DNA from: Pseudomonadales bacterium
Lineage (GTDB): Bacteria; Pseudomonadota; Gammaproteobacteria; Pseudomonadales; UBA5518
Length of the DNA stretch: 64,000 nt
Direction of reading: 5' to 3'
Assembly: GCA_022072145.1 (NCBI GenBank)
Contig: JAJVIG010000005.1
Span: 186,001-250,000 of the forward strand
Shown: piece after piece, positions 1-7,877 of the stretch
Position numbering within the stretch: position 1 is the first letter of the stretch
Layout of the letters: every line of letters starts with the position of its first letter
The notes under the pieces: model-generated
Seen by the model: only the letters and a program-made list of their open reading frames with translations
Told to the model about the DNA's origin: nothing
The model's database searches: none
Position numbers and translations under genes: made by a program

Positions 1-108
1 ATTCCCCGCTTGCGCCACGTCGAGTTCGCGGGTGACCCCAAGCTCATCCAGTCCAACATCATGAGCGGTTACAAGAGTCTCCCTGTACGCTATGAACTCG
101 CGCACTGA
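1..108 (+). CDS. Cytochrome P450, C-terminal fragment (cut by window start)
   Basis: The first 35 codons form the tail of an open frame that enters from the left edge and stops with TGA at 106-108. The tail reads ...LRHVEFAGDPKLIQSNIMSG and then YKSLPVRYELAH. This layout (a GDP near a SN..SGYKSLPVRYEL end) is typical of the last strand of bacterial cytochrome P450s of the CYP125/CYP142-like kind. The heme-binding cysteine lies outside the window, so the call rests on the tail alone. A P450 would fit the lipid/steroid-type genes that follow on the other strand. Confidence 0.6.
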   Translation: MPRLRHVEFAGDPKLIQSNIMSGYKSLPVRYELAH

Positions 109-134
109 GATGAACCTGCGGCCTGCGTCGTCCG

Positions 135-1055
135 CTACTGCCCTGGAGTGATCGGTTCCGCCGCACCGGCCATGAAGGAACTGTCGCCGGCGGTCCACAG
201 CGGGGTGAGTTTCACCGCGACGATTTTCCATCCGTCGCCGGTGCGCACCAGATCGTCGGTGTAGTAGCCGCCGATCACATAGCGGCGGGGCGGCTCCTGG
301 TCATTCAGGAAATGCTCCGCCTGCATGTAGACCACGCAGCGGGCCGTATCCCCGTCGATGGTCACGGTGGGATTGCTCATGCTGTGCTGGGTGCCGTCCA
401 GGCCGGCAAAATAGACGCTGATGTTGGCTTTGAGTTCGTCCGCGCCGATGCGGTGGCGCGGGATGCCGTTCCATGCCTCGAAGTCCATCTCCACCTCATC
501 GGCGAAGATCGAGCGGTACAGATCCCAGTCGCGCGTGTCGATTCCGGTGGCATACCGGTAGACCGTTTCGGCAACATCGATGCGTTCGTCCTGGTGGGTG
601 GGCGCAGCCGTCTCCACCAGATCCGCCCCGGCGCGGTAGCGGGCGATAGTGCGGACTTCCTCCCAGTCGACGATCAGACGCCGCGAGGCAAAGCGCCAGC
701 CGTTTGCGTCGCGGATCATCTCGTCCTGGTAGCGCAGGCTCCAGGCAACCAGTTCCGCTCCGTTGCCGGTCAGCCGCAGATGATCGGCCGTGCCATAGGT
801 CTCCCCGGTAGCGCGATCCCCGGTGATCGAGAACAGCTGGTTGTGCACACGGTGGTGGGTGTGCACATAGAGGTGGCCCAGGTAGTCCAGATTGGCGAGG
901 TTGGCCGCGCGGCCCTCGGTGCGGAATCCGGGGCCTTCGATCACGCACTCCTCGGTCATCACCTGCGCCCACAGATCCTTGTCGCGGCGGTCGGCGCCGC
1001 ACGCATAGAGTATTGCCGCACGGCGGATCGCCGCTTCGTCGCTATCGATCGACAT
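135..1055 (-). CDS. Tandem SnoaL-like (NTF2-fold) protein
   Basis: A 306-residue protein made of two similar SnoaL/NTF2-like halves, about residues 5-130 and 160-290. Each half has the family pattern of an N-terminal helix with YACG.D.RD or YATGIDTRDWDLY, followed by HxxxN-type strands (VHNQLFSITGDRATGETYG; HSMSNPTVTIDGDTARCVVY). Such domains are found in small hydratases, isomerases and ring-hydroxylating dioxygenase beta subunits, so the substrate cannot be read from the sequence. The ATG at 1055 is preferred over the longer frame (1196) because CAGGAGAC lies just upstream. It sits 55 bp downstream of an SDR gene on the same strand and is probably co-transcribed with it. Confidence 0.75.
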   Translation of the reverse strand: MSIDSDEAAIRRAAILYACGADRRDKDLWAQVMTEECVIEGPGFRTEGRAANLANLDYLGHLYVHTHHRVHNQLFSITGDRATGETYGTADHLRLTGNGAELVAWSLRYQDEMIRDANGWRFASRRLIVDWEEVRTIARYRAGADLVETAAPTHQDERIDVAETVYRYATGIDTRDWDLYRSIFADEVEMDFEAWNGIPRHRIGADELKANISVYFAGLDGTQHSMSNPTVTIDGDTARCVVYMQAEHFLNDQEPPRRYVIGGYYTDDLVRTGDGWKIVAVKLTPLWTAGDSSFMAGAAEPITPGQ

Positions 1056-1110
1056 GCCTGGTCTCCTGTTCGGGTTTGCGTTCGGCGGCTGCACCGCGGG
1101 CCTGGTCGGA

Positions 1111-1923
1111 TCAGACGAATTCCGGCCCGAACATCTGCGACACCATGTCCGAGAGTGCCGGATTGCGCCGCAACTCGTTGCCGCCGTCGACCGCAAAGCT
1201 CTGGCCGGTCATCCACGCCGATTCCGGTCCGGCCAGGAAACGGATCGCCGGCGCGATGTCCTCCGGTTCGCCGAGCCTGCCGAGCGGAACCTGCTCGATG
1301 ACGCGTTCGACCACCGCCGGCGTTTCGAACATGCTGTGCGTGCCGGCGCTGCGGGTCATTCCCGGTCGCACGGCATTGACCCGGATTCCGCGCGAACCCA
1401 GTTCGTCGGCGGCAACCCGCACGAATCCTTCGAGTCCGGCCTTGGACGTGTTGTAGGACGACAGGTACGCATAGTTCAGCTTCGCGGCGACCGACGAGAT
1501 GCACACGATGCTGCCGCCCGGTTTCATCAGAGGAGCCGCGTGCTTCGTCGCCAGCACCGCGCTGACCACATTGAGCCTGAAATCGGTGATCAGGTCCTCT
1601 TCCTCGAGCAGCAGGATCGGCTTGAAGCCGCTGCCACCGACCGTACTGATCACGATATCCAGTCGGCCGCCAAGTTCATGGGTCCTGCGCAGGGCCGCGA
1701 TCACTTCGGCCTCCTGGCAGGCGTCGCCCGGGAACAGTTCCACGCGTCCCTTGTGCCCGGCGAGGATTTGCCCACGCGCTGCTTCGAGCGCCTCCCGCCG
1801 GCGGCCCATCAGCACCACCGATGCTCCGTCGCGCACCAGCAATTTCGCGGCGGCGATGGAAATGGCTGCTGCGCCGGCCGTGACGAGAGCGGTCCTGCCT
1901 TCGAGTGAGCGTTCTGCGAACAT
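1111..1923 (-). CDS. SDR-family oxidoreductase with degenerate nucleotide-binding motif
   Basis: A 270-residue classical-size short-chain dehydrogenase/reductase. The catalytic part is intact: CISS serine, YNTSK tyrosine/lysine pair and the PG region after RVNAVRP. The C-terminus carries the family-typical LGRLGEPEDIAPAIRFLAG and TGQSFAVDGG. The cofactor loop is odd. Where TGxxxGIG is expected the protein has TAGAAAIS (residues 15-22), so all three glycines are replaced. The ATG at 1923 follows AAGGATAGGA. It lies between a secreted SnoaL-like gene and a tandem SnoaL gene, all on the minus strand, which suggests a small catabolic operon. Whether it binds NAD(P) normally is uncertain. Confidence 0.85.
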   Translation of the reverse strand: MFAERSLEGRTALVTAGAAAISIAAAKLLVRDGASVVLMGRRREALEAARGQILAGHKGRVELFPGDACQEAEVIAALRRTHELGGRLDIVISTVGGSGFKPILLLEEEDLITDFRLNVVSAVLATKHAAPLMKPGGSIVCISSVAAKLNYAYLSSYNTSKAGLEGFVRVAADELGSRGIRVNAVRPGMTRSAGTHSMFETPAVVERVIEQVPLGRLGEPEDIAPAIRFLAGPESAWMTGQSFAVDGGNELRRNPALSDMVSQMFGPEFV

Positions 1924-1976
1924 GGTTCCTATCCTTAGAGCTGCGTGTTGGTCGGGCGTTGCCGGGGAAGATTCGC

Positions 1977-2432
1977 CTACTTGTCGTGGTAGTCGACCCA
2001 CTCGACGATCTTGCCGTCGCGCACCACGAACACGCCGACCACCGGGTACACCTGGTCGGGCTTGCCCGCTGTCTTCACGGTGTCGACGCGGCGGTTGACG
2101 ACGATGCCTCCGTAGGCTGTGGTTTCACGCGTATCGACCTCGATGCTGACGCCCGGCGTCATGAAGGACTGGAACGCCGCCTTGAACGCGTCCGGCCCGA
2201 CGATGGCAGGCTGATCCTCGATCAAGCGCACGCTGGCGTTTGGTGCGAGGTAGGCTGCACCCGCCCCGGGAGTGCTCCACGCGGCGATGAACGCATTCAC
2301 GACGTCGATCGCCGCCTGTTCGGTGGTCTGCTCCGCGGCCGCCGGCATCGCCAGCAGCACGAGCGTGGCTAGCACGGCGGCGAGGGTTGCGACCGAGCGG
2401 CGCGTTGCGTTGGTGGCGATGGTGCGGATCAT
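1977..2432 (-). CDS. Exported SnoaL/limonene-epoxide-hydrolase-like protein
   Basis: A 151-residue protein with a clear signal peptide: an Arg-rich start (MIRTIATNATRRS), a hydrophobic stretch (VATLAAVLATLVLLAMP) and AAA before the probable cut. The mature part has the NTF2-like fold pattern of the limonene-1,2-epoxide hydrolase group, ending in VFVVRDGKIVEWVDYHDK, where the D..K..EW.DY motif is characteristic. It should act in the periplasm, which is unusual for this fold. CAGGAGA precedes the ATG at 2432. It is the first gene of a minus-strand run with the SDR and tandem SnoaL genes. The true reaction is unknown. Confidence 0.75.
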   Translation of the reverse strand: MIRTIATNATRRSVATLAAVLATLVLLAMPAAAEQTTEQAAIDVVNAFIAAWSTPGAGAAYLAPNASVRLIEDQPAIVGPDAFKAAFQSFMTPGVSIEVDTRETTAYGGIVVNRRVDTVKTAGKPDQVYPVVGVFVVRDGKIVEWVDYHDK

Positions 2433-2713
2433 GTCGAGTCTCCTGTTATGGTTTGGATTGTTTACCGGTCGGGTACTTGTAGGGGGGCGATTATGAACGG
2501 ATTTGCCGCCCTTGGCGCGGGGGCGGGATTTCGCATCGGCTCGATGTGCGGGAGCGCTGCATGCGGCTTGTGCACCTGGCTCTCGTCCTGGTGGGCAAGC
2601 CGACACCCAAGTGCACTGGCCGGGCCGTGCATTCACGGGTTGGCTTCGGTCGGAATGGGGCATTATCCTACCGGCGCCAGGCAAGCGCGCTAACGGCCAA
2701 TGAGGATTAGACC

Positions 2714-2953
2714 ATGACCCGCATCACTGTCTCGTTGCCCGACGATTTGGCCGAGCGCGCACGGACGGCCGGGCTGCTCTCCGATGAAGCGATCCGTCAG
2801 CTGCTCGAGGATGCGATGCGTCGCGAGGCCGGGCGGCGTCTGCTCGAGATCGCCGACCGGTTGCGTGCGTCGAAGATTCCCCCGATGAGCGAGGATGAGA
2901 TCGTCGCCGAGGTCCACGCGGTACGCGCGGAGTTGCGCGGACACAATCGCTGA
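2714..2953 (+). CDS. Ribbon-helix-helix antitoxin
   Basis: A 79-residue protein starting MTRITVSLPDDLAERARTAG, the beta strand and first helix of a ribbon-helix-helix DNA-binding domain, followed by a charged C-terminal tail suited to holding a toxin. It is followed directly by a PIN-domain gene. The TGA stop and the ATG of the toxin share one base (TGATG at 2951-2955), so the two are translationally coupled. As in other VapB-type pairs, it probably neutralises the toxin and represses its own promoter in the roughly 280-bp space upstream. Confidence 0.85.
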   Translation: MTRITVSLPDDLAERARTAGLLSDEAIRQLLEDAMRREAGRRLLEIADRLRASKIPPMSEDEIVAEVHAVRAELRGHNR

Positions 2954-3387
2954 TGCAGCGGTTCGCCCTCGACACCAATATCATAGTCTCGGCGCTGATC
3001 TGGGGTGGCGTGCCTTACCAACTGTTACAAGCGGCCGTGGCCGGCGAAATCGTGCTGTTCACCTCTCCGGCGTTGCTCGATGAATTGCGAGGTGTTCTCT
3101 ATCGCGCGCACCTTGCCTCGCGACTGGCGCAGCAGCGCTCATCGGTCGATGAAGCCCTGCGGCGCTACGGCGAGTTGGCCGTTGAGGTCGTGCCGCTCGC
3201 GACACCGCGTATCGTGCCGCGCGATCCTGACGACGATCACGTCATCGCCTGTGCGGTTGCCGCGCACGCACATCTCATCGTCTCCGGCGATCGGCACCTG
3301 CTCGATCTCGAAGCAGTCGACCACATCGCCATCGTGACCGCTGGCCAGGCGCTCGCCCTGATCGGGCAACAGCGGGCACCGAACTGA
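2953..3387 (+). CDS. PIN-domain toxin (VapC-like, COG1569 type)
   Basis: A 144-residue PIN-domain protein. The acidic residues for metal binding are visible: the first Asp in FALDTNIIVSAL (residue 7), Glu in LLDELRGVL, and the DPDDDHVIACA block near residues 93-103, followed by SGDRHLL. Length and layout match the 'putative toxin-antitoxin system toxin component, PIN family' group rather than the shorter classic VapC. These are Mg2+-dependent RNases; the target RNA cannot be predicted here. It is coupled to the RHH antitoxin upstream. Confidence 0.85.
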   Translation: MQRFALDTNIIVSALIWGGVPYQLLQAAVAGEIVLFTSPALLDELRGVLYRAHLASRLAQQRSSVDEALRRYGELAVEVVPLATPRIVPRDPDDDHVIACAVAAHAHLIVSGDRHLLDLEAVDHIAIVTAGQALALIGQQRAPN

Positions 3388-3443
3388 ATGCGAGCGAGCG
3401 CGCAGGCAGCTCCGCTTCTCCAAGGACGGGCCTGCGACGATCG

Positions 3444-3449
3444 TATACT
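3444..3449 (+). promoter_or_regulatory. Possible -10 box (TATACT) for the substrate-binding-protein gene
   Basis: TATACT lies 6 bp before the ATG at 3456, and no ribosome binding site is visible in between. If used, transcription would begin at or next to the start codon, giving a leaderless message. The -35 region is poor, so this is tentative. Confidence 0.3.
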
Positions 3450-3455
3450 GCGCGC

Positions 3456-5072
3456 ATGATCCGCTTCGCATCGTTCCTGATCACCGCGCTGCTGTCGCTC
3501 GGCGTGTTGCCGGCCGCGGTGGCCGGCGATGCGGCCGTCGATCCCCGCAGCGGCACGGTCCGTCTCTTGCTGAGCGGGGAGCCGCCCAGCCTGGATTCGC
3601 TGCGCGCGACCGACCAGATCAGTTTCTTCGTGCTGGGGCACCTGATGGACGGGTTGCTGCAGTACGACGCGCGGAACCGGCTCGCGCCGGCGATCGCCGA
3701 GCGCTGGGAGGTACGCCCCGACGGTGCGACGTTCTGGCTGCGGCCCGATGCGCGCTGGGAGGACGGGGCGCCCGTGACCGCCCACGATTTCGTCTACGCG
3801 TGGCGTGAACTGCTGCGGCCTGCGACCGCGGCGCCGTACGCCAACCTGCTGTATCCGGTGCGCAACGCGCGCGCCATCGCCGCTGGTGCGCTGGATCCTG
3901 CCGCGCTCGGGGTGCGCGCCGCCGATGATCATCGCCTCGAGGTCGAGCTGGCCGAGCCGTGCGCGTGGTTCCCGGCGCTGACCGCGTTCGTGACGCTGCT
4001 GCCGCAGCCGGCGCATTTCCGTCCGGCGCAGGGCGAGCGCTACGCGGCCGACGCTGGCCGTCTGCTCGCCAACGGGCCGTTCCGGCTCGCGAGCTGGGTG
4101 CACGGCGCGCGGCTCGCGCTGGCGCGCAACCCGCGCTACCACGGCGTCGCGTCGATCGCGCTGCAGCGCATCGAGGTGCCCTACATCACGGCCGACGAGC
4201 GCGCCGAGCTCAACCTGTTCCTCGACGGTCGTATCGCGCTCGCCAGCGTCGCGGCCGATTCGCTGCGTCAGGCGCTGTACGCGCGCCTGCAGCTCGAGCG
4301 TTTTCCGGACGGCTACGTGCATTTCCTGAGCTTCAATTTCCGCGCGGGGCGCCTCACGCGCAATCCACACTTGCGGCGCGCGATCCAGGCGCTGGTGGAT
4401 CCGCGCGAGATCGTCGAGCAGGTGCTGCGCATGCCCGGCCTGCTGCCGGCCGAATCGCTGTTTCCCTCGGTGCTGCACGGCGAGCGTGGCGCGTTCACCG
4501 CCGAGCATCCGCTGGCACCACCGCCACGCGGTGGCGAGGTGGCACGCGCCGAGCTCGCGCTGGCGTTGCGCGAGCTCGGATTGGCCGCACCGCCGCGCCT
4601 GCACCTGCTGACCGGCGAGGCGGCGACCGCACTGCGCATCGGCGAGTTCCTGCAGGCGCGCCTCGGCGAGGAACTCGGGATCGAGCTGCGGCTGGACCGC
4701 CAGATCACCAAGCAGCGACTGCAGCAGATGATGCGTGGCGAGTTCGACCTCGCGCTGCAGAACTGGGGACCGGACTTCGACGATCCGATCGCATTCGCGC
4801 AGTTGCTGGAGGCCGGCAATCCGGTCAACCGCGGCGCGTATGCCGACACGCGCTACGACGCGCTGCTGGCCACCGCGCGCGCGGCGGCGCCTGCCGCAAG
4901 CCGGCTCGGCGCGTTCGCGGCGATGCAGCAGCTGGTCCGCGACGAAGCCGTGCTGCTGCCGGTCTACGAGAACGTGCGGCTGTACGCGCGCCATCCCGCG
5001 CTCGCGGGCGTGGTGCGCGCGCCGTTCGGCGGCGACCCGAACCTGCGCCATGCGAGGATCGTCGCTCGGTGA
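3456..5072 (+). CDS. Oligopeptide ABC transporter substrate-binding protein (SBP family 5)
   Basis: A 538-residue periplasmic solute-binding protein of the OppA/DppA family. It has a cleavable signal peptide (MIRFASFLITALLSLGVLPAAVAG). Family 5 hallmarks follow: GTVRLLLSGEPPSLDSLRATD at the mature start, LAPAIAERWEVRPDGATFWLRPDARWEDGAPVTAHDFVYAW, and RRAIQALVDPREIVEQVL in domain 2. The end (DEAVLLPVYENVRLYARHPALAGV) is also typical. No permease or ATPase genes lie next to it, so it is an orphan binding protein that must pair with a transporter encoded elsewhere. It is followed on the same strand by a cardiolipin synthase-like gene. Confidence 0.9.
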   Translation: MIRFASFLITALLSLGVLPAAVAGDAAVDPRSGTVRLLLSGEPPSLDSLRATDQISFFVLGHLMDGLLQYDARNRLAPAIAERWEVRPDGATFWLRPDARWEDGAPVTAHDFVYAWRELLRPATAAPYANLLYPVRNARAIAAGALDPAALGVRAADDHRLEVELAEPCAWFPALTAFVTLLPQPAHFRPAQGERYAADAGRLLANGPFRLASWVHGARLALARNPRYHGVASIALQRIEVPYITADERAELNLFLDGRIALASVAADSLRQALYARLQLERFPDGYVHFLSFNFRAGRLTRNPHLRRAIQALVDPREIVEQVLRMPGLLPAESLFPSVLHGERGAFTAEHPLAPPPRGGEVARAELALALRELGLAAPPRLHLLTGEAATALRIGEFLQARLGEELGIELRLDRQITKQRLQQMMRGEFDLALQNWGPDFDDPIAFAQLLEAGNPVNRGAYADTRYDALLATARAAAPAASRLGAFAAMQQLVRDEAVLLPVYENVRLYARHPALAGVVRAPFGGDPNLRHARIVAR

Positions 5073-5136
5073 GCGTTCGTGGCGGGGCAGCGCGGCCATG
5101 CCTTATCATCGGCCGAACGTTCCGACGGAGAAGCGC

Positions 5137-6585
5137 ATGCGCCCATTGCCTGGCGATCTCGAGCTGGCAAGCCTGCTCGCGTTCGCGGCGGGCTTCGCGG
5201 TCTCGGTCGGTGCGGCGGCGCACGCGCTGCTCACCAAGCGCGACCCGCGCAGCGCCGGCGTGTGGATCAGTCTGTGCCTGTTCTTCCCGCTGCTGGGCGC
5301 GCTCGCCTACGCTCTGTTCGGCAACAACCGCATACGAACCCGGGCGCGCCGCCTGCACGCGCTGCCGCACGACGAGGGGCCGGCCGCGCCTCTGGCGCTG
5401 GAGCACGTTGCGGCCGAGCACCTGATCGCGCCCGAGTACCGCAACCTGGCGCTGCTGGGGCGTGCGGCGAGCGGCAACGAGCTGCTGACCGGCAACAGCG
5501 TCGAGGCGCTGTTGTGCGGCGAGAACGCGTACCCGGCGATGCTGCACGCGATCGGTGAGGCCCGCCGCTACGTCTGGCTCGCGAGTTACATCTTCGAGGC
5601 GCGCGGCATCGGGCGCGAGTTCATCGAGGCGCTGGGCGCTGCGAGCGCGCGCGGCGTCGACGTGCGCGTGCTGCTCGACGGTTTCGGCCAGTTCTACACG
5701 GTGCCGCTCGCCGCGCCCGCGTTGCGCCGCGCCGGTGTGGACGTGGCGCGCTTCCTGCAACCGCGGCTGCTGCCGCCGAACCTGTCGCTCAACCTGCGCA
5801 ACCACCGCAAGATCCTCGTCGTCGACGGCGACCTCGCGTTCACCGGCGGCATGAACATCCGCGGCAAGCACATGGCCTCCGGTGGACGTCCGGCACAGGT
5901 GACCGATGTGCATTTCCGGCTGCGCGGGCCCGTGGTGCGCCAGATCGAGGACGTGTTCGCGGCCGACTGGCTGTTCAGTTCGCCGCAACCGCTGCCGCGT
6001 TCCGAGCGGCCGCTGCAGCCCACCACGCTGCCCGAGGAAGCCGAGTGCCGCGTGATCGTCGACGGACCGAACGAGGATCTCGACAAGCTGTTGTGGGTGC
6101 TGGTGGGTGCGATCAACGCGGCGCGCCACAGCATCCGTATCATGACACCGTATTTCCTGCCGCTGCGCGAGCTCGCGGTGGCGCTGCAAACCGCGGCGCT
6201 GCGCGGCGTGCAGGTCACGGTCGTGCTGCCCGCGCACAACAACTTCGCGTTCATGACCTGGGCGGCCACGCACGCGCTCGGCGAGTTGCTGAAGACCGGC
6301 GTGCGGGTGCACTTCTTCGAGGGGCCGTTCCTGCACACCAAGCTGCTGCTGGTCGACGACTATTACGCGCAGATCGGCTCCTCGAACCTCGATCCGCGCA
6401 GCCTGCGGCTCAATTTCGAGCTCGCGGTAGAGATCTACGACCACGCCTTCGGCCGCGAGCTCGCGCGCCACTTCGCCGCCACGCTGGCACGCTCTCGCGG
6501 TTATTCCTACACGGACTGGCGGGCGCGCGGTGCGCTCGCGCGCCTGCGCGATGCGGCGTTCTGGGTGTTCTCGCCGTACCTGTAG
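5137..6585 (+). CDS. cls: Cardiolipin synthase-like phospholipase D protein
   Basis: A 482-residue phospholipase D superfamily protein with the architecture of bacterial cardiolipin synthases. Two N-terminal membrane segments (about residues 10-30 and 38-58, the PLDc_N region) are followed by two HKD motifs: HRKILVVDGD beginning at His223 and HTKLLLVDDYYAQIGSSNLD beginning at His400. The enzyme should condense two phosphatidylglycerol molecules, or PG with PE, to cardiolipin at the inner membrane. The ATG at 5137 follows ACGGAGAAG. An upstream in-frame ATG (5098) lacks such a site. The gene follows the solute-binding protein after 64 bp. Confidence 0.85.
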   Translation: MRPLPGDLELASLLAFAAGFAVSVGAAAHALLTKRDPRSAGVWISLCLFFPLLGALAYALFGNNRIRTRARRLHALPHDEGPAAPLALEHVAAEHLIAPEYRNLALLGRAASGNELLTGNSVEALLCGENAYPAMLHAIGEARRYVWLASYIFEARGIGREFIEALGAASARGVDVRVLLDGFGQFYTVPLAAPALRRAGVDVARFLQPRLLPPNLSLNLRNHRKILVVDGDLAFTGGMNIRGKHMASGGRPAQVTDVHFRLRGPVVRQIEDVFAADWLFSSPQPLPRSERPLQPTTLPEEAECRVIVDGPNEDLDKLLWVLVGAINAARHSIRIMTPYFLPLRELAVALQTAALRGVQVTVVLPAHNNFAFMTWAATHALGELLKTGVRVHFFEGPFLHTKLLLVDDYYAQIGSSNLDPRSLRLNFELAVEIYDHAFGRELARHFAATLARSRGYSYTDWRARGALARLRDAAFWVFSPYL

Positions 6586-6661
6586 CCTCGCCGCGGCGGA
6601 TCGGCTAACGTAGCGCCCGCACAGCACCACCCCCACCCCCACCGGAGGCGACAGAGCGTTC

Positions 6662-7129
6662 ATGAGCGATAGCCAGACCGTCAGCATGGACCCGCAGCGG
6701 TTCTTCACCGGCGCCCTGAACGTGCTCCACGCCGGTTTCGTTGCGCCTTCGCGCGTGCAGGCCAAGCGCAATTTCGCGCGCGTCCATGGCGGTGCGGTCA
6801 TCGATCTGGCGCAGGTACGGCTCGAGGACGGCTCGGAGCTGCTGTTCCGCGTCGCGCTCGATCACGGCGAATTCCGCGGCAAGCTGGGCTTCACGGTGTT
6901 CCGCAAGGCGCTCACCCAACTGCTAGGCAAGCTGTCGCAACGGATCCGGTTCAAGGAGAAGCTGAGCATCTATTCGAGCGAGGAGACGGGCGCGCTGCTG
7001 CTGAACCTGCCGGCGGTGCTGAACGACGGCGGGCAGGCCAACGTGATGATGCTCGGCATCGACAAGCCCGAGCCCGGCGCGATCACGCTGCGCCTGCAGT
7101 TCCTCGACCCGGACCAGTTCCGCCCGTAG
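6662..7129 (+). CDS. Conserved hypothetical protein (155 aa)
   Basis: I do not recognise this family. It is a soluble protein of 155 residues with no signal peptide or membrane segment. It starts MSDSQTVSMDPQRFFTGALNVLHAGFV, has a basic and beta-rich middle (FRVALDHGEFRGKLGFTVFRK) and ends ITLRLQFLDPDQFRP. GGAGGCGAC lies upstream of the ATG. Its stop codon, TAG at 7127-7129, is the TAG inside the conserved GTAG head of a REP-like hairpin repeat that begins at 7126. Confidence 0.7.
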   Translation: MSDSQTVSMDPQRFFTGALNVLHAGFVAPSRVQAKRNFARVHGGAVIDLAQVRLEDGSELLFRVALDHGEFRGKLGFTVFRKALTQLLGKLSQRIRFKEKLSIYSSEETGALLLNLPAVLNDGGQANVMMLGIDKPEPGAITLRLQFLDPDQFRP

Positions 7130-7280
7130 GTCCGGGCTGTGCCCGGACGTAAATTGTTCGGCCGCAGGCCGAACCTACACGGACATGCATTCGCCCGTAG
7201 GTCCGGGCTGTGCCCGGACGTGAATTGTTCGGCCAGAGGCCGAACCTACGGGACATTGTTCGGCCAGAGGCCGAACCTAC
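7124..7280. repeat. GTAG-headed REP/SMAG-like hairpin repeats (cluster 1)
   Basis: Five hairpins fill the space between two convergent genes. Type A is GTAG followed by the stem GTCCGGGC, a TGT loop and the complementary stem. Type B is GTAG followed by GTTCGGCC, loop, and the complementary stem. They alternate in opposite orientations, as in bacterial interspersed mosaic elements. The left GTAG provides the stop codon of the plus-strand gene and the right-hand CTAC provides that of the minus-strand gene. They probably act as bidirectional terminators or RNA-stabilising hairpins. Confidence 0.9.
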
Positions 7281-7747
7281 ACCGTCACGCGCGGGAGCGG
7301 GGGACGGGGGATGCTTAGCTTCTGTGCGGGCGCCATCACGGTAGCCATGCCGCTCAACACCGGCTTGCCGGCCTGGTTCAGGACCACGGTGCGGATCTTC
7401 ACGAACTTCTTCTCGGGCAGCAGTTCCTCCACCGTGAGTTCGACGGTCAGGGTGTCGCCGATGCGCACCGGTCGCTCGAAGCGGAAGTCCTGCCCGATAT
7501 AAACGGTACCCGGCCCGGGCAGTTCCATCGCCAGCGCGGCGGAAACCAGGCCGCCGGTGTACATCCCGTGCGCGATCCGCCCCTTGAACTGGGTGCCGGC
7601 CGCGAACTCCTCGTCGAGGTGCACCGGGTTGACGTCGCCGGAGACGGCGGCGAACAGCAGCACGTCCTGCTCGGTGACGGTGCGCGTGGTGGTGGCGCGC
7701 TGGCCAACGGACAGTTCCTCGAAGGTGAAATTCTGCAGCGTCGACAT
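7277..7747 (-). CDS. MaoC-like (R)-specific enoyl-CoA hydratase
   Basis: A 156-residue single hot-dog protein. The hydratase-2 motif is clear: FAAVSGDVNPVHLDEEFA followed by FKGRIAHGMYTGGLVSAAL, giving the catalytic Asp/His pair and the (F/R)xxRIAHGM loop. The C-terminus has RFERPVRIGDTLTVELTVEEL, typical of PhaJ-like proteins. It should hydrate trans-2-enoyl-CoA to (R)-3-hydroxyacyl-CoA. It is divergently arranged with an acyl-CoA synthetase, which fits fatty acid or polyhydroxyalkanoate metabolism. The stop codon (7277-7279 on the minus strand) comes from the GTAG of a type B repeat. Confidence 0.88.
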   Translation of the reverse strand: MSTLQNFTFEELSVGQRATTTRTVTEQDVLLFAAVSGDVNPVHLDEEFAAGTQFKGRIAHGMYTGGLVSAALAMELPGPGTVYIGQDFRFERPVRIGDTLTVELTVEELLPEKKFVKIRTVVLNQAGKPVLSGMATVMAPAQKLSIPRPPLPRVTV

Positions 7748-7804
7748 GCGGGACTCCGGTTCCGGTGCGGGGAGGGGCGGATTATCGCCGGGCTGGCGCG
7801 CCGA

Positions 7805-7834
7805 TTGCCAGCCGCGAAGCTTGTTCGCTACAGT
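7805..7834 (+). promoter_or_regulatory. Candidate sigma-70 promoter for the acyl-CoA synthetase
   Basis: TTGCCA (7805-7810) and TACAGT (7829-7834) are separated by 18 bp. Both are close to the sigma-70 consensus and stand out in this GC-rich region. The predicted start near 7841 would give a leader of about 37 nt before the ATG at 7878. Confidence 0.45.
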
Positions 7835-7877
7835 CGGCGGGCGCGTCGGGCAGTCACAACATGGGCGGGGCACGGAA

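Noticed and set aside
312-1301. Plus-strand 329-codon frame over the tandem SnoaL gene
   Set aside because: No ribosome site or recognisable domain, while the minus strand encodes a clear protein with a Shine-Dalgarno sequence.
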